From NCBI GenBank assembly GCA_000406005.1, contig ASZN01000011.1, positions 46,229-110,228 on the forward strand: a stretch of DNA of 64,000 nt, in the 5' to 3' direction. Within the stretch, counting starts at the first letter, position 1; each line of letters starts with the position of its first letter. The notes under the pieces were generated by a model, which searched no databases, was not told the origin of the DNA, and worked only from the letters and a program-made list of their open reading frames with translations. Origin of the DNA: Candidatus Poribacteria bacterium WGA-3G. GTDB taxonomy: Bacteria > Poribacteria > WGA-4E > WGA-3G. The translations under genes were made by a program, and so were the position numbers. Below, in pieces: positions 1 to 9,191 of the stretch.

Positions 1-115
1 AAAAGGAATTCCGTACGGATTCATAGATATTGGAATCAACATTCGCGTTTACACTCGGGCGCGTCTCTCGCCTTTACAACATTTTTATCCAGTTTTCAGG
101 AAGAGGTTGAAAATC

Positions 116-820
116 ATGCGACTGTTTTTCTCCAGTATTGTGTTGATAATGGTTCTGATTGGTAGCATGGGTTGTTCACGCTATGTTACCAGAGATTTGG
201 CTATTGGCCACATCGATATCTTTATTTCAGAAAACAAACCTGACTACCTCATCGTTATGGTTTATGGTGACCCCGACGGTTGTGAATCCGTCCGCGAGAC
301 ACAATATTGGGTCGAAGGAAATACTATCAACATCAGGATAACAGTAACAGAAGAGATAGCGTATGGAACACACTGTGATCTGGCTTTAGACAACTTCCGA
401 GTTCCAGTTTATATTGGGCAATGGGACGCTATCGGTGAGTATGATACGTATAAAGTAAATGTTAATGGTGTCACAGAGGTATTTCGTATTGAGAATGATG
501 AGATTTGGATTATTAGAGAGTTGGATGTTCGCAGCGTTGATATAGATATCTCAGAAAGCAGACCTGCGCAAGTTAGGGTTCAGGTCAACGGATACTTTTG
601 GAAGAAATGTATAGAATTCATCGAGACACATTACAAGCGATCCGGAAGAAATACCATCAATATCGAAATTGAGGCTAAAATTCCGAATGATGTTAACTGT
701 TCGATTTCCACCCGGGATGGATTAACAGAATATCAAGCAGTTGTTGATATAGGGACATTCACCACCGGTGCATATAAAGTGTTTGTCAACGGCGATGAAC
801 AAGTGTTTCGTGTTAATTAG
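116..820 (+). CDS. Small lipoprotein with two copies of an unknown domain
   Basis: Function unknown. The N-terminus is a hydrophobic stretch ending in the lipobox-like GSMGC, so the protein is probably a lipoprotein. The mature part has two similar halves (about residues 25-130 and 135-234). Each carries an IDIxIS strand, a Cys near a (R)ET-x-Y/H segment, an NTINIxI strand, a second Cys and a C-terminal YKVxVNG strand, suggesting a small beta-sandwich with a possible disulfide. I chose ATG 116 because AAGAGG ends 9 nt upstream; a TTG lies at 107. The next gene encodes a single copy of the same domain 12 nt downstream, so the two are likely co-transcribed paralogues. Confidence 0.7.
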   Translation: MRLFFSSIVLIMVLIGSMGCSRYVTRDLAIGHIDIFISENKPDYLIVMVYGDPDGCESVRETQYWVEGNTINIRITVTEEIAYGTHCDLALDNFRVPVYIGQWDAIGEYDTYKVNVNGVTEVFRIENDEIWIIRELDVRSVDIDISESRPAQVRVQVNGYFWKKCIEFIETHYKRSGRNTINIEIEAKIPNDVNCSISTRDGLTEYQAVVDIGTFTTGAYKVFVNGDEQVFRVN

Positions 821-832
821 GAGTTGAAAACC

Positions 833-1315
833 GTGCGCTCGCTTTTTGTGCTTTTTTCAAGTGTCGTGTTATTGGCATGCCTAATTGGTTTTGCCAGTTG
901 TTCGCGCGATGAAGATACTACCATGGATGTGTCCATCAAAGACGATAAGGATGAATATGTTGGTATGGATTTGACCATCGACGACATTGAAATCTTTATC
1001 TCAAAAGATTACTACCAAATTGCCCCTTATATCATCATCGTTTTAGTTCACGGTTCTGTTCCGAACAGTTGTGAATATCCCAATGAGACAAGACATTATT
1101 GGCAAGATAACAATACGGTTATTATTGAGATAAAAACTAAACGGATGATAGACGATTCTTTTGATTGTTCAACTGACGTAGCAGCGTTCCAAATTCCTAT
1201 TTATCTCGGCGAATTTCCGCGTTCCCCTCTCTTTGACTTTGAATATGGGAAGTATAAAGGGGGTAAGTATGAGGTGATTGTCAACGGTGTTAAAAAGGGG
1301 TTCCATCTTGATTAG
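833..1315 (+). CDS. Small lipoprotein, single-domain paralogue of the preceding gene
   Basis: Function unknown. The signal sequence ends in GFASC, a lipobox. The mature domain shares the pattern of the preceding protein: IDDIEIFIS, a Cys before NETRHYW, NTVIIEI, a second Cys (FDCS), an IPIYLGEF strand and a closing YEVIVNG strand. GTG 833 is preferred because TAGGAG lies 9 nt upstream, the same layout as the first gene; TTG 824 would sit directly on the ribosome-binding site. The pair looks like a duplication, with the internal duplication of the first gene as a further step. Confidence 0.65.
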   Translation: MRSLFVLFSSVVLLACLIGFASCSRDEDTTMDVSIKDDKDEYVGMDLTIDDIEIFISKDYYQIAPYIIIVLVHGSVPNSCEYPNETRHYWQDNNTVIIEIKTKRMIDDSFDCSTDVAAFQIPIYLGEFPRSPLFDFEYGKYKGGKYEVIVNGVKKGFHLD

Positions 1316-1431
1316 TGTTTCCTACGATTTTTCTTGCTACATAGTTTTTTCTCTTGTATAATCGCGATATAAAATTCTCTTATCCGTGCCAACACTCATC
1401 TGTGGAAATTCGAGATTTATGGGAGAAACTT

Positions 1432-2235
1432 ATGCACGTTGGACTCATGGAAGGAACAATTCGTCGAAAGACACTCACCGAAAACCTTGATGCCGTTGTG
1501 GAACACGGTGTCCGCCATCTACAATATCATGTACCCGCATCGGGACCGTCGATTGCCGAGATTCGCGAAGAGATGGACGCTCGACAGATTACAATTTCGG
1601 CACTTTCGGGGACCTATAATATGATTGACCCGGATGTTGAGAAACGGCACACTGGGTTACGGATGTTGCGTTCCGTCGCAGAGAAATGCGCGCCGCTCGG
1701 TACATCGGTAATTACACTCTGCACCGGTTCTCGTGACCCGCAGAGCATGTGGCGTGCACATCCCGATAACAATACAGCACCGGCTTGGCGAGACCTCGTC
1801 GAATCTATGGAACAGGCGTTAGCAGTGGCTGAGGAATACGACGTTACACTCGCACTTGAACCGGAAGTCGCGAACGTGATTGATTCTGCCGAGAAAGCGC
1901 GCCGCCTGCTCGACGAGATGCAGTCCCCTTACCTGAAGGTCTGTATGGACGGCGCGAATGTCTTTCATAAGGGTGAACTGCCAAAGATGCGTGAAATCCT
2001 TGATGAGGCGTTCGCACTTCTCGGCGACGACATCGCACTCGCGCACGCGAAAGACTTGGACAGAGACGGTCAAGCCGGACACCTCGCCGCAGGCACAGGA
2101 CTGCTCGACTACGACCAATATCTCGGTTTACTGAAAGAAAATGGCTACGATGGGGCGGTAATATTACACGGACTGTCGGAGGCACAAGTGCCTTTTTGTA
2201 CGGACTTCTTACGTGAGAAAATCGCTGCGTTGTAG
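1432..2235 (+). CDS. Sugar phosphate isomerase/epimerase-like TIM barrel
   Basis: Resembles the xylose isomerase-like TIM barrel family (AP endonuclease 2 superfamily), which isomerises or epimerises sugars and related polyols using a divalent metal. Likely metal ligands lie in LALEPEV, KVCMDGANVF and LAHAKDLD, and the C-terminal GYDGAVILHGL strand is typical. The start was moved to ATG 1432, which has GGGAG six nucleotides upstream and gives the expected N-terminus MHVGLMEG; the longer frame from 1354 adds 26 atypical residues. The substrate cannot be read from sequence. It converges on the decarboxylase gene, 47 nt away. Confidence 0.8.
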   Translation: MHVGLMEGTIRRKTLTENLDAVVEHGVRHLQYHVPASGPSIAEIREEMDARQITISALSGTYNMIDPDVEKRHTGLRMLRSVAEKCAPLGTSVITLCTGSRDPQSMWRAHPDNNTAPAWRDLVESMEQALAVAEEYDVTLALEPEVANVIDSAEKARRLLDEMQSPYLKVCMDGANVFHKGELPKMREILDEAFALLGDDIALAHAKDLDRDGQAGHLAAGTGLLDYDQYLGLLKENGYDGAVILHGLSEAQVPFCTDFLREKIAAL

Positions 2236-2282
2236 AAAAGAAATGTGTACGGCACGTCGGAGCGTACCTACTACTATTAATT

Positions 2283-3923
2283 TCAAACTGTGCCGGACAT
2301 CCGTTCTGCCAACCGAGCCAGTGCTGGTGATGTGTCGAGTTTGTCGAGTTCCACTTCAATGAGTGTAAAATGTTGCGTCTCGGCGAGTGCTGTTTTAATG
2401 GCTTCATCAAATTCGCCTTCGGTTCGGACATGAAACCCGCGTCCTGCACCAAAGAGTGCTGGTATACGACTATAGTTCCAACATCCTATATCATTGAATG
2501 TTCCTTCAAGGAGATGCCGCTCAGTACCGTAGCCGTGGTTGTTTAGAACGACGACAATCGGATTAAATCCGTGACGGACGGTTGTTGAGAGTTCAGTGCC
2601 TGTCATTTGGAAGGCACCGTCTCCGACGATAACGAGGCATCGCGTGTCCGGCATACTGAATTGCGCGCCAACAGAGGCAGGCACAGCGAAACCCATTGAA
2701 GTGTAGTAGGCAGGACTGATAAAGTTGGTGTATTGATGTGTATCGAGTTCTACAGCACCGAAGAGACTGTCCCCGACATCGGCAATAACTGTCAGTTCAT
2801 CGCTAATAAATTCGTTGAGATGTTGGAAGAGGCGGTGCACTCTTAAAGGTGCATCCGGTTTCACCTCGAACGGTTCAGTCCCTTTAAGTGCCCACTCTAA
2901 GTTCGGTTTTCGTCGTCTTCGGAGTTTCGGTGAATTGAGACCGTCGAGGAAATCATCGAACATCACCTCATCATAAGCGCGGTAGCGCACGGAGACTTTT
3001 TCGGTGGTCGCATAGACAGATCGCGTACGATCGAGGTTAGCGGTGTAAATCCCAAGGTTTACATCGGTCATGAAGGCACCGAGGATGATGACACAATCCG
3101 AATCTTCTACAAATTGCCTGACATCTTCCTGTCCCATAGCACCTTCATAAATGCCTAAATAGAGCGGATGCGACTCTGGGATTACCGATTTTCCCAAGAG
3201 TGTCGCTACAACCGGAATCCGTTTTTCTTCCACAAGGTGAATCAATTTATTTTGATAGCCGAATCTCTGGAGTTCCACGCCCGCGAGAATGATAGGTCTT
3301 TTGCTCTGATTGATAAAGTTACAGGCATCCTCAACGGCGGCATCCAATATGTCGGGATCACTGAGGTGTCCACCGGTTGACGGACGTTGGTAGAGCGTGC
3401 CGCGGGCATCGACCATATCGCGCGGAAGTTCGATATATCCGGGACGTTTGTAGCGATACACAGCATCAAGCACTCGATCGATTTCGTTGAAGGCGGTAAA
3501 CGGTTCATCGAGCAGCGCAGTTGCGACGGTTATCTCGTCGTAGATACGTTGTTGTGTATGGAAATCCCTGACTTTATGATGGAGGAGCGCGTCTTTCCCG
3601 CGTTCTTTGATACCGGGTGCGCCGCTAATCACGACAACGGGTGATTTTTCGGCGTAGGCACCCGCGAGAGCATTCACCATTGATAACCCACCGACACAAT
3701 AGGTGACACAGGCAGCCCCCATCCCTCTGGTACGTGCATAAGCATCTGCGGCGTAGCCTGCTGCGTCCTCGCGGGTCATACCGATATGTTGAATGGAACT
3801 CTGTTCGATAAGGTTATAGAAACGGAGTACATAATCTCCGGGGATACCAAAGATGTGTTCGATGTCGTAACTTTGTAATTTTCTAAGTAAGTATTCGCCG
3901 ATTGTTGGAGGTCTGTGGTACAT
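2283..3923 (-). CDS. Thiamine-diphosphate-dependent 2-keto acid (indolepyruvate/pyruvate-type) decarboxylase
   Basis: A full-length 546-residue ThDP enzyme of the pyruvate/indolepyruvate decarboxylase family, which removes CO2 from a 2-keto acid to give an aldehyde. Visible features: N-terminal pyrimidine-binding domain with the catalytic Glu in REDAAGYAADAYAR (E52), the HH pair in LLHHKVRDF typical of decarboxylases, a central domain, and the ThDP/Mg motif starting GDGAFQM (about residue 430) and closing at LNNHGYG. Substrate (indolepyruvate, phenylpyruvate, pyruvate or branched keto acid) is not decided. A perfect AAGGAGG precedes the ATG. It lies 27 nt downstream of queF on the same strand, so co-transcription is likely. 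Confidence 0.85.
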   Translation of the reverse strand: MYHRPPTIGEYLLRKLQSYDIEHIFGIPGDYVLRFYNLIEQSSIQHIGMTREDAAGYAADAYARTRGMGAACVTYCVGGLSMVNALAGAYAEKSPVVVISGAPGIKERGKDALLHHKVRDFHTQQRIYDEITVATALLDEPFTAFNEIDRVLDAVYRYKRPGYIELPRDMVDARGTLYQRPSTGGHLSDPDILDAAVEDACNFINQSKRPIILAGVELQRFGYQNKLIHLVEEKRIPVVATLLGKSVIPESHPLYLGIYEGAMGQEDVRQFVEDSDCVIILGAFMTDVNLGIYTANLDRTRSVYATTEKVSVRYRAYDEVMFDDFLDGLNSPKLRRRRKPNLEWALKGTEPFEVKPDAPLRVHRLFQHLNEFISDELTVIADVGDSLFGAVELDTHQYTNFISPAYYTSMGFAVPASVGAQFSMPDTRCLVIVGDGAFQMTGTELSTTVRHGFNPIVVVLNNHGYGTERHLLEGTFNDIGCWNYSRIPALFGAGRGFHVRTEGEFDEAIKTALAETQHFTLIEVELDKLDTSPALARLAERMSGTV

Positions 3924-3950
3924 CGGATTACCTCCTTGTATGTATTTATT

Positions 3951-4343
3951 TCATTTTTTATGTTTTGCCCGAACGACTGTTTTGATGCCGCCGCGAATGT
4001 TGAAATCGCCGACAACTTCCGCTTGTCGTGGCTGACACGCTTTTACGAAGTCCTCTAACACTTTATTCACGACATGCTCATGAAAGATGCCGACGTCTCG
4101 GTAGAACAGGAAGTACTCCTTCAACGATTTGAGTTCGACGCAGTGTCGGTCCGGGACGTAAGTGATACAGAGGGTCGCGAAATCTGGCAACCCCGTTTTA
4201 GGACATACGGCGGTAAATTCCAGATTTGTGATTTCAATCTTATAATCTCGGTTGCTATACTGATTTTCCCATGTCTCGATAGCCGGTGTCTCTAATTCCG
4301 GGATATGGGTTTGTAGATCGTCATAACCAGTATTTTGCGTCAT
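3951..4343 (-). CDS. queF: NADPH-dependent 7-cyano-7-deazaguanine (preQ0) reductase
   Basis: Reduces preQ0 to preQ1 in queuosine biosynthesis. At 130 residues it is the short, single-domain (type I) form. The nucleophilic Cys is in TAVCPKTGLPD (C47) with the catalytic Asp at D54, and the family signature is ELKSLKEYFLFYRD (about 72-85), used in NADPH binding. The start has no strong ribosome-binding site but the length and N-terminus fit. Another queuosine gene, queG, lies 3.7 kb away on the same strand but is separated by the FG-GAP gene. No preQ1 riboswitch was recognised in the short upstream gap. Confidence 0.93.
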   Translation of the reverse strand: MTQNTGYDDLQTHIPELETPAIETWENQYSNRDYKIEITNLEFTAVCPKTGLPDFATLCITYVPDRHCVELKSLKEYFLFYRDVGIFHEHVVNKVLEDFVKACQPRQAEVVGDFNIRGGIKTVVRAKHKK

Positions 4344-4372
4344 TTAGTGTCTCCGTTTTGATAGGTTTGACT

Positions 4373-4399
4373 GTAGGGGCGAGGTCACCTCGCCCCTAC
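4373..4399. repeat. Perfect 27-bp palindrome overlapping a stop codon
   Basis: A 13-bp inverted repeat around one central base (arm GTAGGGGCGAGGT). The TAG stop of the upstream minus-strand FG-GAP gene lies inside the left arm as read on that strand, so the repeat supplies the last codon context. There is no T-tract, so it is a hairpin rather than a classical intrinsic terminator, though it could stop or stabilise the transcript. Related palindromes occur at 20571-20586 and 60689-60715. Confidence 0.75.
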
Positions 4400-7173
4400 T
4401 TCAGGATCACCATTCGGCGGGTGTTTTCAAAAGTGCCAGCGGTAAATGTATAGAAATAGATACCGCTTGCGACCGTAGCACCAGATTCGTCTCTACCGTC
4501 CCAGTACGCAGCTTTCTCTCGGTTCTGGTAATTGCCCGGTTCTTGTAACCCGATATTCAATTGTCGGACAAGCCTACCCCTGACATCGTAGATTTTAACG
4601 GTGACCTCGGTTCGCTCGGCGAGATTGTAAGGAAACCATGTTTCAGGATTAAACGGGTTCGGATAATTCTGGAAGATTGTCGTGTGTTTGATGTGTCCAA
4701 GCGTTGTGAGTGCCTGTGATTCAGGATCAACAGGAAACGGGATATCCGCGGGACGGAATCCGAGATCAATGGGGTTATAGATAAAAGCGGAACCGGCATT
4801 ATCACCGGCGTTATCGTTACCATCAGCACCAACGATGGCGAACGAACCCCTGATACCAACCGATGCCCCGAAGCGATCAAATCGGTTTGTACCGCTCGCA
4901 ATAATTCTGCGTCTCTCGACCCAACTCAACCCATCCCGCAGGAAGGCATAAGCTGAGCCTTTGTCGATTTGTTCGGCGGGGTCTCCGTCCGAACTAACGG
5001 GATGATCGTCTTTCCATGCGCCGACAATCGCTGTGTCTTCATGAATTGCGACTGCGGACCCAAATTCATCGCCTGCCTCGGTCTCGGCAGCGGTAAGTTT
5101 TGCTTGTTGTATCCAAGCCTCTCTGGTTTCCACAAAGATATAGGCGGTTCCCATATCTGTTTCATTTCGATCTTCCTTAGGCGCGCCGATGATTGCGATC
5201 CCATTCGTCAGATCGACGGCGAACCCGAATTCATCGCCGAGTCCACTGTCGTTTGGAATGAGTTGCGTATTTTGGGTCCACGTGCCGCCGCTACGCGTAA
5301 AAATGTACGCTGCGCCTGAATCCGGTCCCGTTGCGTCATTCCCGTGTGCACCGATAAGCGCATTGTCACCGTAGACAGCCACAGCGAAGCCGAATAGGTC
5401 CCCCGGTACAGCGTTACGGTGCGTTAATTTTGCCTGCTGTGTCCAAGAAGTCCCATTTCGGACAAAGACATAAGCGGCACCGGTATCTACACCCGCTTCA
5501 TCCTTCCCGTAGGCACCGATGACAGCGGTATTTGCATCGATAGCGATGGCTGTTCCGAACTGGTCGAACATACCGATGTCATTGCCGATGAATTTTGCTT
5601 GTTGTATCCAGTTGTCACCGGAACGTATGAAGATGTATGCGGCACCGGCTTCCGGGCCCGCATCATCAACGCCGGGTGCTCCGATGACAGCCGTTTCTCC
5701 GCTAATCGCGACGGTATTACCGAATAGGTCGCCTGCTTTCGCGTCGTTAGCGATAATCTTTGCGCGTTCTAACCAGAGTGTACCACTCCGCTCGAAGATG
5801 TATGCGGCACCGGCATTTGGCGCGATGTCATCGTTTTGTTGTGCACCGGAGATAGCGAGGTTCCCGTGAATCGCCACTGAAACTCCGAATTGATCTTCCG
5901 ATGCTGTTTCGCCATCGCTGAGTTTGATGTTCTCAACCCACGCGCCACCTTCCTTTTGCTCGAATATATAAGCGGCACCGGAGCTGGGGCCTCCCGCACT
6001 GTGGGTAGGTGCGCCCGTGATAATTTCGTTACCACTGATTGCGACAGCGAATCCGAGTTGGTCACCGCTTTTCCTGTCACTTGCAACGAGTTTCGTGTGT
6101 TGGTTCCAGAATGGTGGTTCATTTTCTGTAAAAATGTAAGCGGCACCGACGGTATCTTCACCGACGATACCGCCTCTTGCACCGATGACAACGGTTTCGC
6201 CGCTTATATCGACCGAAACACCGAAAGATGTCGCGCCGTCTGGGTCAATCGGGATCATACGGATACGGGTGCGGTTCCTTTTTTGCAACCAGAACCTGCC
6301 CTCCTCACGTTTATAGATATAAGCGGCACCGGTGTTTCCGTTGTTGGGTGAAGTCGCGATAGCGAAATCGCCGTCAACATCGACTGCGTGTCCGAAGTTA
6401 TCATTTGCTTCCGTGTTGTTGCCGATGAGTTTCTTTTGGAATACCCAGCCGGATGGGTCCCGTACAAAAATATAAGCGGCACCAGCATCTTCACCGGCTT
6501 CGTCGTCACGGATTGCACCGATGATGGCTGTTTTACCGTCAGTACCGACAGAGAAACCGAAGTTTGCGAATCTGCTGGCATCGGGGGCAGCGAGAACGGT
6601 TGTCTGGATCCATAAGTTGCCTCTCCGCTCGAAAATGTATGCGGCGCCAGCGTCTGCGACCGGTATATTGGCGCGATGTGCCCCAACGAGTACAGTGTCT
6701 CCGGCAATCGCGACTGAGATTCCAAAATAGTCGCCTGCCTTTGCGTCAAGCGCGACCAGTTTCATCTGTTCAACCCATTGTGTGCCTTGCCGGGCAAAAA
6801 TATAAGCGGCACCTGAGTTCTTTCCCGCCCCGGCTCTCCTTGGGACACCGACGATGGCATAGTCGCCACTCATTGCAAGCGTTGTTCCGAATTCGTCATC
6901 AGGTGCTGCGTCGCTGAGGCTCAACTTTTGATGTTGAACCCACCCAGTTTCGCTACGGAAAAAGACCTGGATTGAACCGGCATTTCTACCGTTGTCGGTA
7001 TCATCTTTCGGAACACCAACCATGGCGTAATCGCCGCTTATACCGACACTTGTACCGAGGTTATCGTTAACGACAGCAGCACTCGTATTCAGTTGCACCC
7101 TGTCGGCACTGCTGTGTAGCAGCAGCCCAGTTCCCAAAAGCAGGGTTAGCATGGCAATCTTTAATCTCTTCAA
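4396..7173 (-). CDS. Secreted FG-GAP/integrin-alpha-like beta-propeller protein with FlgD-like C-terminal sorting domain
   Basis: A large secreted or surface protein of unknown ligand. After an N-terminal hydrophobic signal (LLLGTGLLLHSSA) come about a dozen repeats of roughly 57 residues with the pattern D-x-FG-xxVAI-xGDxAxxGA ... GAAYIFxRxGxxWxQ, the FG-GAP type forming integrin-like propellers. The last 90 residues (YPNPFNPETWFPYNL, VTVKIYDVRGRLVRQL, WDGRDESGATVASGIYFY) form a FlgD-like Ig domain similar to C-terminal sorting domains of type IX secretion cargo. I prefer TTG 7173, since TGAGG lies 9 nt upstream; GTG 7188 or ATG 7152 are alternatives. The gene ends in a palindromic repeat. 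Confidence 0.8.
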   Translation of the reverse strand: MKRLKIAMLTLLLGTGLLLHSSADRVQLNTSAAVVNDNLGTSVGISGDYAMVGVPKDDTDNGRNAGSIQVFFRSETGWVQHQKLSLSDAAPDDEFGTTLAMSGDYAIVGVPRRAGAGKNSGAAYIFARQGTQWVEQMKLVALDAKAGDYFGISVAIAGDTVLVGAHRANIPVADAGAAYIFERRGNLWIQTTVLAAPDASRFANFGFSVGTDGKTAIIGAIRDDEAGEDAGAAYIFVRDPSGWVFQKKLIGNNTEANDNFGHAVDVDGDFAIATSPNNGNTGAAYIYKREEGRFWLQKRNRTRIRMIPIDPDGATSFGVSVDISGETVVIGARGGIVGEDTVGAAYIFTENEPPFWNQHTKLVASDRKSGDQLGFAVAISGNEIITGAPTHSAGGPSSGAAYIFEQKEGGAWVENIKLSDGETASEDQFGVSVAIHGNLAISGAQQNDDIAPNAGAAYIFERSGTLWLERAKIIANDAKAGDLFGNTVAISGETAVIGAPGVDDAGPEAGAAYIFIRSGDNWIQQAKFIGNDIGMFDQFGTAIAIDANTAVIGAYGKDEAGVDTGAAYVFVRNGTSWTQQAKLTHRNAVPGDLFGFAVAVYGDNALIGAHGNDATGPDSGAAYIFTRSGGTWTQNTQLIPNDSGLGDEFGFAVDLTNGIAIIGAPKEDRNETDMGTAYIFVETREAWIQQAKLTAAETEAGDEFGSAVAIHEDTAIVGAWKDDHPVSSDGDPAEQIDKGSAYAFLRDGLSWVERRRIIASGTNRFDRFGASVGIRGSFAIVGADGNDNAGDNAGSAFIYNPIDLGFRPADIPFPVDPESQALTTLGHIKHTTIFQNYPNPFNPETWFPYNLAERTEVTVKIYDVRGRLVRQLNIGLQEPGNYQNREKAAYWDGRDESGATVASGIYFYTFTAGTFENTRRMVILK

Positions 7174-7317
7174 TTCTTTTTTCCTCACTGTTTCGTGATA
7201 TCCTAATCGGTGAATCTAAAGGCATTAGTAGCGTTTGCTCTGTTAGATTTGTGTGTTTCACAAACCTCTCTATTGCGTGTCTTGTGCAAATTATGTGCCA
7301 CTTGAAAATCCTCGTGA

Positions 7318-7366
7318 AATCAGAAAATTTCGCGCGATTTCCGACAAAATCGGCGATTTTTTGTTC
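7318..7366 (-). terminator. Possible weak terminator after the pheA-queG-propeller genes
   Basis: An imperfect hairpin (CGATTT ... AAATCG, roughly 7337-7360) in AT-rich DNA lies 50-100 nt beyond the propeller gene stop. A T-run is present on the plus strand and the minus strand is also T-rich after the stem. The stem is short, so this is a weak call. Confidence 0.25.
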
Positions 7367-7417
7367 ACTTATTGGACATTTCTGCTGATAAATACCTTCA
7401 GTCGGTATGAAATGGTG

Positions 7418-8038
7418 CTATTCCGATATACGGAGACGATAGATTTTTTGAGCTTTATCCTCGCCATACCATAGTGCTGTGCCGTCCCAAGTTAATCCAT
7501 GCGGTTCGTTTGGACATGAAACGGCATCGATCACGTCACCGGATTCGGGATGGATTCGGTAGATGACGTGGTCGTTTGTGTCGGCGTTCCAGAGTGCTTC
7601 ACCGTCCCAGGCGAGTCCGTGTGCGCGCCCCCCGGGGGTCTTCAATTCCGTAAGGATTTCACCGGTTTCTGGACACTGTTTAATGAACCGACTCGTGTTC
7701 ATGTCAACGCTCCAGAGGTGCTCGCCGTTCCACGCCAACCCGTGCGGTCCCTCGCCTGGCGATGAAAAGGTCGTAACGATTTCCAATTCAGGGATCGTGA
7801 GTTTGTAAAACGTCTGTTGCCAGATGCTGTTATACCAGAGATGTTCGCCGTCCCATTCGATACCGGCTCCACCGGGAAATGGGGGTGTAAGCGTTAGCAA
7901 AACTTCACCGGTTTCGGGGTTAATTTTATGGATCGGACCAACGCCTTCAACGCTCCAAAGTGATGCTCCGTGCCATGCAAGTCCATTCGTACCAGCACCG
8001 GGTGCTGGAAGTTGACGTTCGTTTGTTGCTTCACGCAT
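7418..8038 (-). CDS. Small NHL/PQQ-like beta-propeller protein
   Basis: Five repeats of about 40 residues, each with HGLAWDGExLW (or close), then a strand ending in IYRIHPESGDV or similar, resemble the repeats of glutamine cyclotransferase-like and NHL propellers. There is no signal peptide, so it is probably cytoplasmic or only part of a propeller; 206 residues is short for a complete 6-7 blade fold. The start ATG overlaps the end of queG by 8 nt, so translation is probably coupled to queG. Function unknown. Confidence 0.7.
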   Translation of the reverse strand: MREATNERQLPAPGAGTNGLAWHGASLWSVEGVGPIHKINPETGEVLLTLTPPFPGGAGIEWDGEHLWYNSIWQQTFYKLTIPELEIVTTFSSPGEGPHGLAWNGEHLWSVDMNTSRFIKQCPETGEILTELKTPGGRAHGLAWDGEALWNADTNDHVIYRIHPESGDVIDAVSCPNEPHGLTWDGTALWYGEDKAQKIYRLRISE

Positions 8039-9191
8039 CGTTTCTGTTTCTCCGTGGTGAGTGCGCTATCTCTAAAAGCGCGTCCTGAATTTCAGTGATA
8101 ACCTCGTGTTCTGTCTCAACAGTGAGTTGTGTCTGTAATATCTTCTCGGCAGCAGTGCCACCAATCTGTCCGAGTGCCCACGCTGCATGGCTTCGAACCA
8201 GCGATTCGTCATCGGTTAACGCTTTTTTAAGGGCGGGGACGGCACGCTGCTCTCCCCAATTGCCGATAGCGACAAGGACATTTCGCAAGAAACCGCGCCG
8301 TTTCGCGCGTTTGATAGGACTTCCCTTGAACTTTTGACTGAATTCCTGCTGCGTCATACCGATGAGTGAGAGCAAGGTCGGTGTGAGGTTTCCGTCGCGC
8401 GGTTGAAACGCCGGGTCGTCTGTTGGTACTGCTTTACTGTTCCATGGACAGACCTCTTGACAGATGTCGCACCCATAGATTAAGTTCCCCATTTTGGAGC
8501 GGAATGCCTTCGGGATACGCTCCTTGAGTTCGATTGTCAGATAGGAGATACAGCGTCGGGAATCCAAGAGATTCGGTTCAACAATTGCGTCCGTAGGACA
8601 CGCCTCGATGCAGCGTGTGCAAGTTCCGCAACTCCCACGGAGTGGCGGTGTTTCTGGTTCTAAGGCGATACTGGCGAGTACCTCTGCGAGGAAATACCAA
8701 GACCCAGAACGCCAATGAATTAGGTTGGTGTTCTTTCCGATCCAACCGATGCCTGCCTTTTGGGCGTACTCTCTTTCAATAATTGGTGCGGTATCAACGC
8801 AGACGCGTGTCTGTAATTCGGTTTCAGCGGTCTGCTTAATGAAGTCGACGAGTTCTGAGAGCCGTTGTCGGATGATGTCGTGGTAATCGTCGCCCCATGC
8901 ATACCTTGAAATCTGTCCACGTGCTGGGTCTTCGGCAAGTGGTTTCGGCGGGTCAAGCGTGTAATAGTTCATCGCGAGGCTGATAACAGATTTCGCCTCT
9001 GCAAGAAGTTGACGGACATCCGTCTTGAGTGGTAGATGTCTTTCGAGGTACCGCATCTTTCCGGCGTACCCGTTTTCTATCCACTGCTGGTAACGCGCAA
9101 TCGTCTCGCTCTGTGCTGCGGGGATAATTCCGACGAGTTCAAATCCGAGTCTGTGTGCACGCGCTTGAATTTGTTGCGTTAGTGTTGACAT
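8031..9191 (-). CDS. queG: Epoxyqueuosine reductase
   Basis: Catalyses the last step of queuosine synthesis, reducing epoxyqueuosine in tRNA with a cobalamin cofactor and two [4Fe-4S] clusters. The N-terminal DUF1730-like region is followed by two cluster motifs, CGTCTRCIEACP and CDICQEVCPWN, and then HEAT/PBS-lyase-like repeats (RSHAAWALGQIGG) used in tRNA binding. ATG 9191 gives the normal N-terminus MSTLTQQI; the longer frame adds 16 unrelated residues. Start and the pheA stop share one base (TAATG), so the two genes are translationally coupled. The C-terminal end overlaps the propeller gene. Confidence 0.93.
   Translation of the reverse strand: MSTLTQQIQARAHRLGFELVGIIPAAQSETIARYQQWIENGYAGKMRYLERHLPLKTDVRQLLAEAKSVISLAMNYYTLDPPKPLAEDPARGQISRYAWGDDYHDIIRQRLSELVDFIKQTAETELQTRVCVDTAPIIEREYAQKAGIGWIGKNTNLIHWRSGSWYFLAEVLASIALEPETPPLRGSCGTCTRCIEACPTDAIVEPNLLDSRRCISYLTIELKERIPKAFRSKMGNLIYGCDICQEVCPWNSKAVPTDDPAFQPRDGNLTPTLLSLIGMTQQEFSQKFKGSPIKRAKRRGFLRNVLVAIGNWGEQRAVPALKKALTDDESLVRSHAAWALGQIGGTAAEKILQTQLTVETEHEVITEIQDALLEIAHSPRRNRNDA

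Noticed and set aside
4780..7090. Repeated GCGGCACC-like stretches as non-coding repeats
   Set aside because: They encode the GAAYIF segment of the FG-GAP repeats.
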